DNA of 46,071 nucleotides, taken from positions 45,696 through 91,766 of the forward strand of contig AVPN01000048.1 in assembly GCA_000695325.1 (NCBI GenBank), in the 5' to 3' direction. The notes below the pieces were generated by a model. That model was not told the DNA's origin and made no database searches. It saw nothing but the letters and a program-made list of their open reading frames with translations. Below, in pieces: positions 1 through 9,129 of this stretch (the stretch's first letter is position 1; every line of letters begins with the position of its first letter). The translations under genes were made by a program, and so were the position numbers. The DNA is from Pleurobrachia bachei. Taxonomy: Eukaryota; Ctenophora; Tentaculata; Cydippida; Pleurobrachiidae.

Positions 1-248
1 TAGTTTCATAGAAATCAGAGGAGGTGAGTGTGCTTACCGACTCTACTAGTTACTATTTTCAGAGTTGGTAAATCTCTTTACATAATTACATGTAGATTAC
101 AGCTTGTTGAATAAGGAGTTACTCAACAAAAAAGACCACGATTTGATTAAATTCTCTAACACATTTCACCATTAGGTCACCCAGTAGATCTCGGACGCTC
201 AGTTGTGAGAGTGGCGGTGACAGGGAGAGCAAGTTAGTTGCTCAAACC

Positions 249-3200
249 ATGGCCTCACAGACTAATACCCATGTGGACAGATTGGCCCGTTCTGGATCTG
301 CTGCCAGCCTTGCCGTCGGTAAGAGCAGCTGGGTTTGGAGTCACCTGTTTTTTCTCGTTTCAAAAAATTAAATGTATTTAAGAAACAAGAAGACAAACAA
401 GGATTGAAGACAAACAAAGATTGATATTTAAGAAATCAAACACAAATTGGACCTTGTTTAAATTAGCACACCTATCTAAATCTATCTAGCCCGTACAAGT
501 AAATGGCCAAGATGGGTACCATGAGAAACAAAACATAACATGCTCAAAACGGCGCTCAAAAAACATAAGCTATCTTATTTGAACCTCCACATGCAACCAT
601 TGCATTAATATCAACATGCCAAAACACTCAAGTTTCAAAAGTAAATACTCTGACTCAACTGTAATATTGTTCTGTGGAGCAGTGGAGCGTGATTTCTTAG
701 AAAACCACCAAGCTATGATTTTAGACAATTTAGAGAATTAACTTTAAATCTACGCTTCATACTATGATCTGACCGAGAGGGAGGGAGGGAGAGGTATATT
801 AAATATCGTATTGTTTGACGGGTCCCGTAGTATTGTTTAAAACAATACTACGGGAGCCGTCAAACAATACGATAAAAGTGAGAGACATGTGTTATACTTT
901 AGGGTAAATGTAAGCCGCTTCAATGTAATGTGGGTTAATATTAGGTCGTTCCATAAAGAATTTCGTGTCCTGATATTTTCGAAAGTACTCAAGATATTCA
1001 CATAGACCCTTTGCAACTGCTAGCTTTTTAATTGAGCTCTCGAATACTAACAACAGTAGTTATTTTGAAATTTTTGATCAGGGCTGGCTCTCAGTGAACC
1101 CGGAAACACCTTTAACTCAAACTTCCAAAACACTAAAGTTTCAAAAGTAAATACTCCGTCCGACTGTAATATTCTTCTGTGGAGTTATATATAGTGGATG
1201 GCGATTTCTTAGAAAATCACGTGACCACGTCATTTCCATATCTCCTAATCTCTCACTCGCACCCGTATGCTATATTTTTCGCAGTTCTGAATGTAGACAA
1301 TCAAATTTCGAAAGTATCCAGGGCCCCACTGATTGCAATTTCAGGGCTAAATTCAAGTAGGGGTGGTAAAGCTTATCAAGAAATTAGAACACAGATAGCC
1401 CACAACACAATATGATGGTACCATGATGAAGGTTTCAAAATGAGATTTCCTAAATTCACACTCGACCTTATTTGAATTTCAAACAAACAGTAAAACTCAA
1501 TTTTCACTAAACCTCAGTTCACACACTACGCCTCTGCAGTTCACGTACTCCCCCGTATTACTCACTTTAAAACCTCAACTCCCCCGTGTTTCACACTCTA
1601 CTATACACGTAACCTCAACTCACACATTCTCTCCGTCTTTCACACTCTACTTTACACGTAACCTCAACTCACACCCCCTCTATTTCAGTGATGGCAAGTA
1701 CCTATCCTAACGGGGGAGATGCTAACTTCGACTTGGAGGGAACAGCAGCCAGGATAAGTGAGGTCTGCAAGAGTCTTGGTGGAAGTGAGAACAACCTCTC
1801 TACACCGGTTAGTATAAATAAAGTGAGGGCTGGATATCAATTCAATTGCCATCTGCTATTAGGATGAGAAGACTTTATAACCGGGTTTAAGAAGGGTTTT
1901 CACTTTTGAACTCATTATCAAGTTCAACCATCATCAAATACCACACCTGACTTACTCTCAGTCACCCTGAGAGATAGACAATGTAGTGAACACGAGGAAC
2001 CTAACTCGAAATTGGGAGTACAAAATATAGAATAAAAAACATGCACTGTACAGATCTCTGTTAGATTTTATTGCCTAGCACCGCCTCCTATCCACCTTGA
2101 CTCCATTGCAGCCTATTCTCGCTGTGAGATCGAGCACAGTCGGGCGCGACGTCGATCTCACTTTGGTATCGAAGACACCTCACACTCTGTTTAGAGTCGG
2201 GCGACCTTCGCGCCGGGCGACCTTCGTGCGCGCTGGCAAGGGGTTACTTCGTTACGTCGATCTCACTCAGGTATCAATGTGACCAACTATCCACCCTCTT
2301 TTTGCAAGCTCCGCCCGTAAGAGTTAGAACATAGCAAAGAATTTACATTATAATGAGCTACCTCACATACCTGCCTCAGAGAGGACCTTATAGAGAGATA
2401 AGCTCAATTGAGCTCTCTCCATTCTTCGCTCTCCCCCTGCACAACTATGTACTTATATTAGTTAGAATTGGGGAATTTATGAATAAATAATCAGGTTTCT
2501 CTTTCTCACTCTCTATCTCTATCTCTCTCCGAACAATACAGTTTGCAGCACCTAGTATAACCGCTGCTATTGCTAACAACACTAATGTTGTGATAGTATA
2601 TAATAATAGTAGATAAGAAGGTGCATGTTGTGAAGTAAGGGGTGGCCTTGACGCTGTTTGGGAGCTGTACTATGTGTGCTCCAAGAGAGAGAACGATGGT
2701 GAGGAATAGATATCTTAATTAAATACTTATGACAAAATAAAGAAATAAATGGTTGATAGGAATAATAGCATGGATAACAGCTCAAACAACCGAGTGGCAT
2801 TAGATTTAGTCAAGACTCGATCTCCCTCTTTCAGCCTTTCCTCATTTTCTATCCTTGTCACTCTTTATTTCTCTCACGAAATCCCTTTTAAAATGCTCTA
2901 ATAACTACGTTGAAATGGGTAAAGCTGTATTCACATGGTGCAGCTTGGCTCACGCTACAGCTTTGAGTTTGTCGATTTTCAACAAACAGTTTGACTCAAA
3001 CGGGATTCAAACTTGAGTTGTTGAGAGCAAAATAAGCTAAAGTAAACGTATCGGCATATACCGATACGTTTACTTCAGCTATTTATAACTTTTACTACTT
3101 ATGCTTATTATAATCATGCCCTACCATTTCCAGCCAGGAGTATTTCTTATAATTAATCGTCATTCTTTCAGACGGTAAAGGTAACAAGAAGCCGCTCAAT

Positions 3201-5632
3201 CAACTCTGCTTTGAATGTGATACACTCTCCTGAGGCCAAGAACTCCCCTCGTCCCTTCTTTATGAGTCAGGAGGGCACTCCTCTCAAGATCAGAGTTACA
3301 CCCGAAAAACGTTAGTTATGAGTTAGTTTTTCAGCTATCAAGGCCATTACTGTCTGGCGGCGCCAGACCACGATTAATCTGAGCGTGTTTCTATATCGAT
3401 ATTCGATACGTATCCAAGTCAAGTCACAGTATTATCCCCATTATTTGCAGGTATGGGAGAACCACTAAAAGCCAAACCATCCCAACTGACATATAAGGAA
3501 TTGAAAGAACTGCAAGAAAAACTGAAAACAGCTGAGCTCGGTAGCTTTATCTCATACCGAGATTTGATCACCTGTCCCCGAAATAGGCTACCTTCCCATA
3601 TTGACAAGCAGCAGTTAGAGGTAAAAGAGATGCGAATTAGTTAGCGTCTAAGGCTTTGCTTAATTGTAGTGACTTAGCTTCAACTTCGAATCAACAACGA
3701 ATAAAGTTGCCTAATGCCTAGTTCTAAATGTCAAGGAGGGTTAGAAGATATAACAAGAATATTAAGGCATAAAGCTGTTGATAGGTTAGCTGTTATTTGC
3801 GCGAACTACGAGTCCTATAAATCCCGGATGAACTTTCTCATATGACGAGGTCTCTATCTCTATCTCTCTCCGAACAATACAGTTTGCAGCACCTAGTATA
3901 ACCGCTGCTATTGCTAACAACACTAATGTTGTGATAGTATATAATAATAGTAGATAAGAAGGTGCATGTTGTGAAGTAAGGGGTGGCCTTGACGCTGTTT
4001 GGGAGCTGTACTATGTGACGAGGTTCTCTCTCTTGCTACCACTCCTTATCTATAGAATTAATTTATGAAAATAAAGAAATAAATGGTTGATAGGAATAAT
4101 AGTATGGATAACAGCTCAAACAACCGAGTGGCATTAGATGTAGTCAAGACTCGATCTCCCTCTTTCAGCCTTTCCTCATTTTCTATCCTTGTCACTCTTT
4201 ATTTCTCTCACGAAATCCCTTTTAAAATGCTCTAATAACTACGTTGAAATGGGTAAAGCTGTATTCACATGGTGCAGCTTGGCTCACGCTACAGCTTTGA
4301 GTTTGTCGATTTTCAACAAACAGTTTGACTCAAACGGGATTCAAACTTGAGTTGTTGAGAGCAAAATAAGCTAAAGTAAACGTATCGGCATATACCGATA
4401 CGTTTACTTCAGCTATTAATAACTTTTACTACTTATGCTTATTATAACCATGCCCTACCATTTCCAGCCAGGAGTATTTCTTATAATTATTCGTCATTCT
4501 TTCAGACGGTAAAGGTAACAAGAAGCCGCTCAATCAACTCTGCTTTGAATGTGATACACTCTCCTGAGGCCAAGAACTCCCCTCGTCCCTTCTTTATGAG
4601 TCAGGAGGGCACTCCTCTCAAGATCAGAGTTACACCCGAAAAACGTTAGTTATGAGTTAGTTTTTCAGCTATCAAGGCCATTACTGTCTGGCGGCGCCAG
4701 ACCACGATTAATCTGAGCGTGTTTCAGTGCGCTCAGGTGGGATTTGCTCCAGACAGGGCCGAAATGTTTCTATATCGATACGTATCCAAGTCAAGTCACA
4801 AATAATAGGGGTAATAAACGTCCATACCCTCTTGGTGATTTTCGGTTTGGTTCCCAACTGACATATAAGGAATTGAAAGAACTGCAAGAAAAACTGAAAA
4901 CAGCTGAGCTCGGTAGCTTTATCTCATACCGAGATTTGATCACCTGTCCCCGAAATAGGCTACCTTCCCATATTGACAAGCAGCAGTTAGAGGTAAAAGA
5001 GATGCGAATTAGTTAGCGTCTAAGGCTTTGCTTAATTGTAGTGACTTAGCTTCAACTTCGAATCAACAACGAATAAAGTTGCCTAATGCCTAGTTCTAAA
5101 TGTCAAGGAGGGTTAGAAGATATAACAAGAATATTAAGGCATAAAGCTGTTGATAGGTTAGCTGTTATTTGCGCGAACTACGAGTCCTATAAATCCCGGA
5201 TGAACTTTCTCATATGACGAGGGAGGAAAAAGTAGCTGAAACTTAAAAGGAACTATGACAATAATTAAGGAGGGGACGCTTGTTCTTTCAAGGGGGCCAT
5301 AACCTAGTTTCATTCTAAAAACTTCTCCCAAATCTGAGTGCACTGAGAATCTCAGTGAACTCAGATTTATTGAACTCGGGAATTGCCACCCGTCGGTAAT
5401 TTGGGCGAATTTAAAAACTAGAGAAGATTCGAAGACGATATTCTTTCGCCGATGTCTACCCAATTTCTGTTTTTCATCCCTGGCCCATGGCTACGAACTA
5501 ACTCAAACCTCTTTTCAGGATTACCTCTCGGACGCCGAATTTGTGGACGTATTCCAAATGAATCGATCTGATTTTGACTCCCTGTCAAAATGGAAGAGAA
5601 TTCAACTGAAAAAGGATGTGCTATTGTTTTGA
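249..5632 (+). CDS. villin headpiece protein, dematin/abLIM-like (5 exons)
   Basis: Exons 249-318, 1689-1807, 3172-3310, 3451-3620 and 5519-5632 join in frame with GT-AG borders to give 203 aa. The ATG at 249 has a strong context (ACCATGG). A likely 5'UTR exon ends at base 23 (G|GTGAGT) and splices to about 185; the frame above the ATG meets TAG at bases 1-3, which supports this start. Residues about 142-203 are a villin headpiece: DLITCPRNRLP, then DYLSDAEFVDVF, then WKRIQLKK and a C-terminal LLF, the usual F-actin-binding end. The N-terminal 140 residues are Ser-rich and low in complexity, with two SP sites in exon 3. In dematin and abLIM the headpiece also sits at the extreme C terminus after a disordered region. 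LIM domains are not visible; the protein is short for either family. Inferred role: cortical actin binding or bundling. Exons 3-4 are duplicated downstream. Confidence 0.85.
613..1221 (+). repeat. diverged direct repeat pair (613-707 and 1122-1221)
   Basis: Two stretches of about 95 bp in intron 1 share blocks such as AGTTTCAAAAGTAAATACTC and TTCTGTGGAG, with several differences and small indels. They look like two old copies of one dispersed repeat. No coding content is visible in the rest of this intron. Confidence 0.6.
804..874. repeat. 71-bp perfect-centre palindrome (foldback element)
   Basis: Two 35-bp arms are reverse complements around base 839 with one mismatch (822/856) and essentially no loop. 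It lies in intron 1 of the headpiece gene. It would extrude as a cruciform or fold as a long RNA hairpin. Most likely a foldback MITE; no target duplication is obvious. Confidence 0.9.
1588..1680 (+). repeat. short tandem repeat, about 50-bp unit
   Basis: The block TTTCACACTCTACT..ACACGTAACCTCAACTCACAC occurs twice in tandem, with a degraded copy upstream. It forms the pyrimidine-rich end of intron 1, just before the exon 2 acceptor at 1688. Confidence 0.7.
2130..2282 (+). repeat. GC-rich dispersed repeat
   Basis: Contains GGTATCGAAGACACCTCACA and GGCAAGGGGTTACTTCGTTA. Both reappear inverted at 31022-31085 and 29222-29286. The phrase ACGTCGATCTCACT occurs at both ends of the element. It is far richer in GC than the flanking intron. 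Probably a non-autonomous mobile element; the short reading frame across it is not a gene. Confidence 0.7.
3035..3080. repeat. 20-bp-arm hairpin (second copy 4369-4414)
   Basis: Arms 3035-3054 and 3061-3080 pair with one mismatch around a CATATA loop; the core AAGTAAACGTATCGG is perfect. It sits in intron 2 and is carried along in tandem copy A. Likely a MITE remnant or intronic stem-loop. Confidence 0.85.
4018..4067 (+). other. 50-nt parallel-complement block 1
   Basis: Bases 4018-4067 equal the complement, read in the same direction, of 2677-2726 in the other tandem copy: 50 of 50 positions. Left flanks are identical; on the right, copy 2 lacks seven bases (2727-2733). This is not an inversion, which would also reverse the order. 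Confidence 0.95.
4506..4992 (+). pseudogene. duplicate headpiece exons 3 and 4, exon 4 acceptor lost
   Basis: 4506-4644 repeats exon 3 with its donor. The matching exon 4 (to 4992) lacks its TTGCAG acceptor and first codons because block 4802-4851 replaces them. A transcript using this copy could not splice in frame, so the functional pair is taken to be 3172-3310 and 3451-3620. Confidence 0.85.
4802..4851 (+). other. 50-nt parallel-complement block 2
   Basis: Bases 4802-4851 are the same-direction complement of 3430-3479, 50 of 50. The lower copy holds a real acceptor and open codons, so the lower copy is the authentic one. Confidence 0.95.
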
Positions 5633-5726
5633 AACTATTTGATCGAAGGAAGACAATAGAAGGAAGAGAGTGAGACTGCAAATATGCACACTAGATATTT
5701 TCATTTTGTGAAACAAAAGAGATATA

Positions 5727-5882
5727 CATTCGGACCCCGATTTAGTGACCCCCGATTTAGTGACAGGATAAATTTCCCGCGATATAGGAAATTAACGTTA
5801 TTTGACCCCGATTTAGTGGCAACCACGATTTAGTGACCAAAACCCATTCCCCCGAGGATGTCACTAAACCGGGGTCCGACTG
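5727..5882. mobile_element. pogo/Tc1-type MITE
   Basis: Terminal inverted repeats: left CATTCGGACCCCGATTTAGT, right (reverse strand) CAGTCGGACCCCGGTTTAGT, flanked by TA on both sides (5725-5726 and 5883-5884). Inside are further GATTTAGTG units. CAG ends, TA target and a GACCCCGATTTA core are typical of pogo/Tigger non-autonomous elements. A sibling lies at 36743-36819. Confidence 0.85.
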
Positions 5883-6001
5883 TAGCAAGTCTTTTGGGCT
5901 GCTCTTGAAAAATGTGGTTGCCTAACGAAAAATATAAATAATGTTGAGTTTAGTTTATTTTGTTATTAACTACGATTATACACTCATGGCACAATAACAC
6001 A

Positions 6002-6007
6002 TTTATT
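6002..6007 (-). terminator. poly(A) signal of the SP/K-rich protein gene
   Basis: AATAAA on the minus strand, 80 nt after the stop codon at 6087. Confidence 0.6.
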
Positions 6008-6086
6008 AGAATAATAAAAGGGGGAAACAAAACATCAGACAATATTAAGTTTGATTAAAACGGCAAATAAACTGGGATTTAAATCT

Positions 6087-7382
6087 TTAAGCCTGGTTAA
6101 GGTGGGACATTCCATCGAACGCGGCAAATATATGCTGATATTGGGTCTTCAGCTTCTCCTTGGCTGCATTTAGCACCAGTTCAGGGTCACACTTGGCCTG
6201 TCCAGCCTCAATCTTTTCAATCAGAGCCTCGATAATTAGTTTCTCGGCTTGAACAACAACCTTACTGAAATCAGAGGTTCCCTTAATGCTGGTCAGGAAA
6301 GCATTAGTACATTCAGGAAGGTAGGGGCATGGCTTCCAGACTATCTCGTTGGCTTCGAACTTGTTCAGCTCCTGCTCTCGAGCCTTCAGGCTCGCTTCCA
6401 GGGAGGCAAGGTGGAAGGATTGCTTCCTGGATTTTGTGGGAGATCCGAAGAAGTTCTTTTTGGCCAGGGTGAATTTCTTGGGTGGGCTGACACTGCTCAG
6501 TCCGAGGGCGGCCAAATCGTCATCCGAGTCTGAATCAGATTGGACGATTGGGTCAGCAAAGAATGATTTCTTGATTTTGGGTTTGAAAGGTGAGGGTGCC
6601 TTGTAGGGTGAAGGAGATTTGCAGGGTGATTTGCAGGCAGTTTTGCAGGGTGAGGTCACCTTGCAGGGGGACTTGCAGGGTGAGGCACACTTTGAGGGAG
6701 ACTTGGATGGGGAGCCAAAGAAGTTCTTTTTGGCCAGGGTGAATTTCTTGGTTGGTAGAGGTACATCTTCATCACTGCTATCAAGGTTGATATCACCGAA
6801 TTTCTTGGGAGAAGCTAGAGCAAACATGGCCTTTGCAACAGCCTGTTTGACCTCAGGTGCTTTATAGCCAGCTGACTTAATGACTTTTTTGGGGGAGGGG
6901 ACCTTCTGCTTGAGAGGAGATCGGGTTGGCTCATCAGCTCCAGCAAGGAGCTTCCTCAGCTTCTTCTTTCCCTTGGCTTTCTTGGCAAAGGCTCTGATGA
7001 AGGCCAACTCTCCCTCATTGTGGAACACAGTCAGGGATGGTGAGCTCATGAAATCATCGGTCTCATAAGAACTGATGCTCTCAACCAGAGAGTCTGTCTC
7101 AAGGTTTAGTTTCCTGGTAGCAGTCTTGTAACCTTTCATTAGCTGAGCCTGGGCCCTGGGGGTCAGTTGTTCTTTCTGTTGTTCAGCGAGCTGCTCGGCT
7201 TCGGCTTCAAGTCTCATGGCCTTGAGAACGGGGTCTTCAGCATAGAAGTCGTCTTTTTCGGCCATGTACTTGTGGTGTTCATAATCTCCTTGGTCGTCCT
7301 CCCAGCCCATAGGGGTCATGTATCGGTAGCTACCGGCAGGTCCGGGGGTGAAACACTCGTCGATAGATTCGCTGTCAGACAT
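6087..7382 (-). CDS. unrecognised nuclear-type protein with SP/K repeats (431 aa)
   Basis: Single coding exon; I do not recognise the family. The N terminus (1-110) is acidic and helical with Glu/Gln-rich stretches. The middle (about 140-320) is basic and dense in SP motifs, including a Cys-bearing run of SPCK / SPSK units (about 225-268). The motif KKFTLAKKNFFGSP occurs twice (about 215 and 303), with a looser relative, KIKKSFFADP, between. The last 75 residues look helical and ordered. SP(x)K sites suggest a CDK substrate in the nucleus; this is inference. The ATG is preceded by a spliced 5'UTR (intron 7404-7486, GTGAGT donor, CAG acceptor) and a TATA box. The 5' half is tandemly duplicated at 7983-8420. 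Confidence 0.75.
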   Translation of the reverse strand: MSDSESIDECFTPGPAGSYRYMTPMGWEDDQGDYEHHKYMAEKDDFYAEDPVLKAMRLEAEAEQLAEQQKEQLTPRAQAQLMKGYKTATRKLNLETDSLVESISSYETDDFMSSPSLTVFHNEGELAFIRAFAKKAKGKKKLRKLLAGADEPTRSPLKQKVPSPKKVIKSAGYKAPEVKQAVAKAMFALASPKKFGDINLDSSDEDVPLPTKKFTLAKKNFFGSPSKSPSKCASPCKSPCKVTSPCKTACKSPCKSPSPYKAPSPFKPKIKKSFFADPIVQSDSDSDDDLAALGLSSVSPPKKFTLAKKNFFGSPTKSRKQSFHLASLEASLKAREQELNKFEANEIVWKPCPYLPECTNAFLTSIKGTSDFSKVVVQAEKLIIEALIEKIEAGQAKCDPELVLNAAKEKLKTQYQHIFAAFDGMSHLNQA

Positions 7383-7555
7383 GGTGAGAGGTGTGTGGTG
7401 GACCTGTGAGATGAGTGGGTGAGAATCAAAGCTGAATTGTGTTTAGTTGATTGGATATGGGGAGTGAAGTGGAAAAAGGTACTCACCGAATGTGGTTGAA
7501 CGGAGAGCGTGGAAAATAAAATCTTGGGAAGTGGCGCTCGCAGAAACTGCACCGG

Positions 7556-7563
7556 TATTTATA
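7556..7563 (-). promoter_or_regulatory. TATA box (second copy 8594-8601)
   Basis: TATAAATA on the minus strand, about 70 nt upstream of the 5'UTR donor at 7487|7486. Transcription should start near 7530. The duplicate at 8594-8601 drives the truncated copy. Confidence 0.75.
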
Positions 7564-7678
7564 GACCTGTTCACTCCGTCGCAAAGTTATTTTCAACAGA
7601 GGGTGTCACACGTGCAAAAAGTGCGATAGAGGGTGAGAAACCATGGTGACCTGAGGTCCCCACCCCAATTCTTCCATG

Positions 7679-7735
7679 ACTGTCTAGCGCCTTCCCAGAA
7701 TGTGCACTCCGATCGGTTCGGCGCCGCCAGACAGT
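7679..7735. mobile_element. short inverted-repeat element
   Basis: Begins ACTGTCTAGCGCC and ends GGCGCCGCCAGACAGT, imperfect inverted repeats. The same end (ACTGTCTGGCGGCGCC) occurs at about 3350 and 4680 in the headpiece gene. Likely a small MITE upstream of the TATA box; duplicated at 8717-8773. Confidence 0.55.
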
Positions 7736-7982
7736 CCCCTCTCCCACGATGGCATATAAGTTAGAATTAAAATGACTGTCAAGTTTCAAGGAAATCCCTT
7801 TTCTGAGAATAAAAGGAGAAAATCGATATCTTTTGAAACGTGAAAGCCCTTTTCTACCAATACAACAAGTTATAAAACTCAGCAAATTTAGTTTTTGTAA
7901 AAGGGTTGAATATACACTTTTTACATGGTACAAACACTTACACACGCACACCAACACATGGTCTCTAAAATTGCAAATATAT

Positions 7983-8420
7983 AGCTTTCTTCCTCAGCTT
8001 CTTCTTTCCCTTGGCTTTCTTGGCAAAGGCTCTGATGAAGGCCAACTCTCCCTCATTGTGGAACACAGTCAGGGATGGTGAGCTCATGAAATCATCGGTC
8101 TCATAAGAACTGATGCTCTCAACCAGAGAGTCTGTCTCAAGGTTTAGTTTCCTGGTAGCAGTCTTGTAACCTTTCATTAGCTGAGCCTGGGCCCTGGGGG
8201 TCAGTTGTTCTTTCTGTTGTTCAGCGAGCTGCTCGGCTTCGGCTTCAAGTCTCATGGCCTTGAGAACGGGGTCTTCAGCATAGAAGTCGTCTTTTTCGGC
8301 CATGTACTTGTGGTGTTCATAATCTCCTTGGTCGTCCTCCCAGCCCATAGGGGTCATGTATCGGTAGCTGCCGGCAGGTCCGGGAGTGAAACACTCGTCG
8401 ATAGATTCGCTGTCAGACAT
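7983..8420 (-). pseudogene. truncated 5' copy of the SP/K-rich protein gene
   Basis: Repeats the first 144 codons of the gene at 6087-7382 with its 5'UTR intron and TATA box (unit offset 1038 bp, copies about 6949-7982 and 7987-9020). Coding then runs into unrelated upstream sequence and stops. Only a few base changes separate the copies. Confidence 0.9.
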
Positions 8421-9129
8421 GGTGAGAGGTGTGTGGTGGACCTGTGAGATGAGTGGGTGAGAATCAAAGCTGAATTGTGTTTAGTTGATTGGATATGGGG
8501 AGTGAAGTGGAAAAAGGTACTCACCGAATGTGGTTGAACGGAGAGCGTGGAAAATAAAATCTCGGGAAGTGGCGCTCGCAGAAACTGCACCGGTATTTAT
8601 AGACCTGTTCACTCCGTCGCAAAGTTATTTTCAACAGAGGGTGTCACACGTGCAAAAAGTGCGATAGAGGGTGAGAAACCATGGTGACCTGAGGTCCCCA
8701 CCCCAATTCTTCCATGACTGTCTAGCGCCTTCCCAGAATGTGCACTCCGATCGGTTCGGCGCCGCCAGACAGTCCCCTCTCCCACGATGGCATATAAGTT
8801 AGAATTAAAATGACTGTCAAGTTTCAAGGAAATCCCTTTTCTGAGAATAAAAGGAGAAAATCGATATCTTTTGAAACGTGAAAGCCCTTTTCTACCAATA
8901 CAACAAGTTATAAAACTCAGCAAATTTAGTTTTTGTAAAAGGGTTGAATATACACTTTTTACATGGTACAAACACTTACACACGCACACCAACACATGGT
9001 CTCTAAAATTGCAAATATATAGCTTTTTAAAGTGTCCGTACTCTCTTTCCTTCTCGACCCCTTTTTATTCTGTTTCCCTTCTCACATCTTGTCGGTTCCA
9101 GACCTCAAAACACTTTAAACCTTTTAAAC

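Larger units (their letters stand above)
2510..5220 (+). repeat. tandem duplication A (2510-3850 and 3851-5220)
   Basis: A unit of about 1.34 kb carrying part of intron 2 and exons 3-4 of the headpiece gene is repeated directly. Copies are nearly identical apart from two 50-nt parallel-complement blocks, a 7-bp deletion next to the first, and an insertion of about 45 bp near 4725-4770 in copy 2. Confidence 0.9.

Noticed and set aside
4802-4851. Explaining the blocks as micro-inversions
   Set aside because: An inversion would give the reverse complement; base order here is unchanged in all four verified cases.
4744-5016. 90-codon plus-strand frame over the second exon 4
   Set aside because: Its first part is the parallel-complement block; only the last half is real exon sequence without an acceptor.
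7571-7957. 128-codon minus-strand frame, present twice
   Set aside because: Lies upstream of the TATA box over a MITE; identical copies are explained by tandem duplication.
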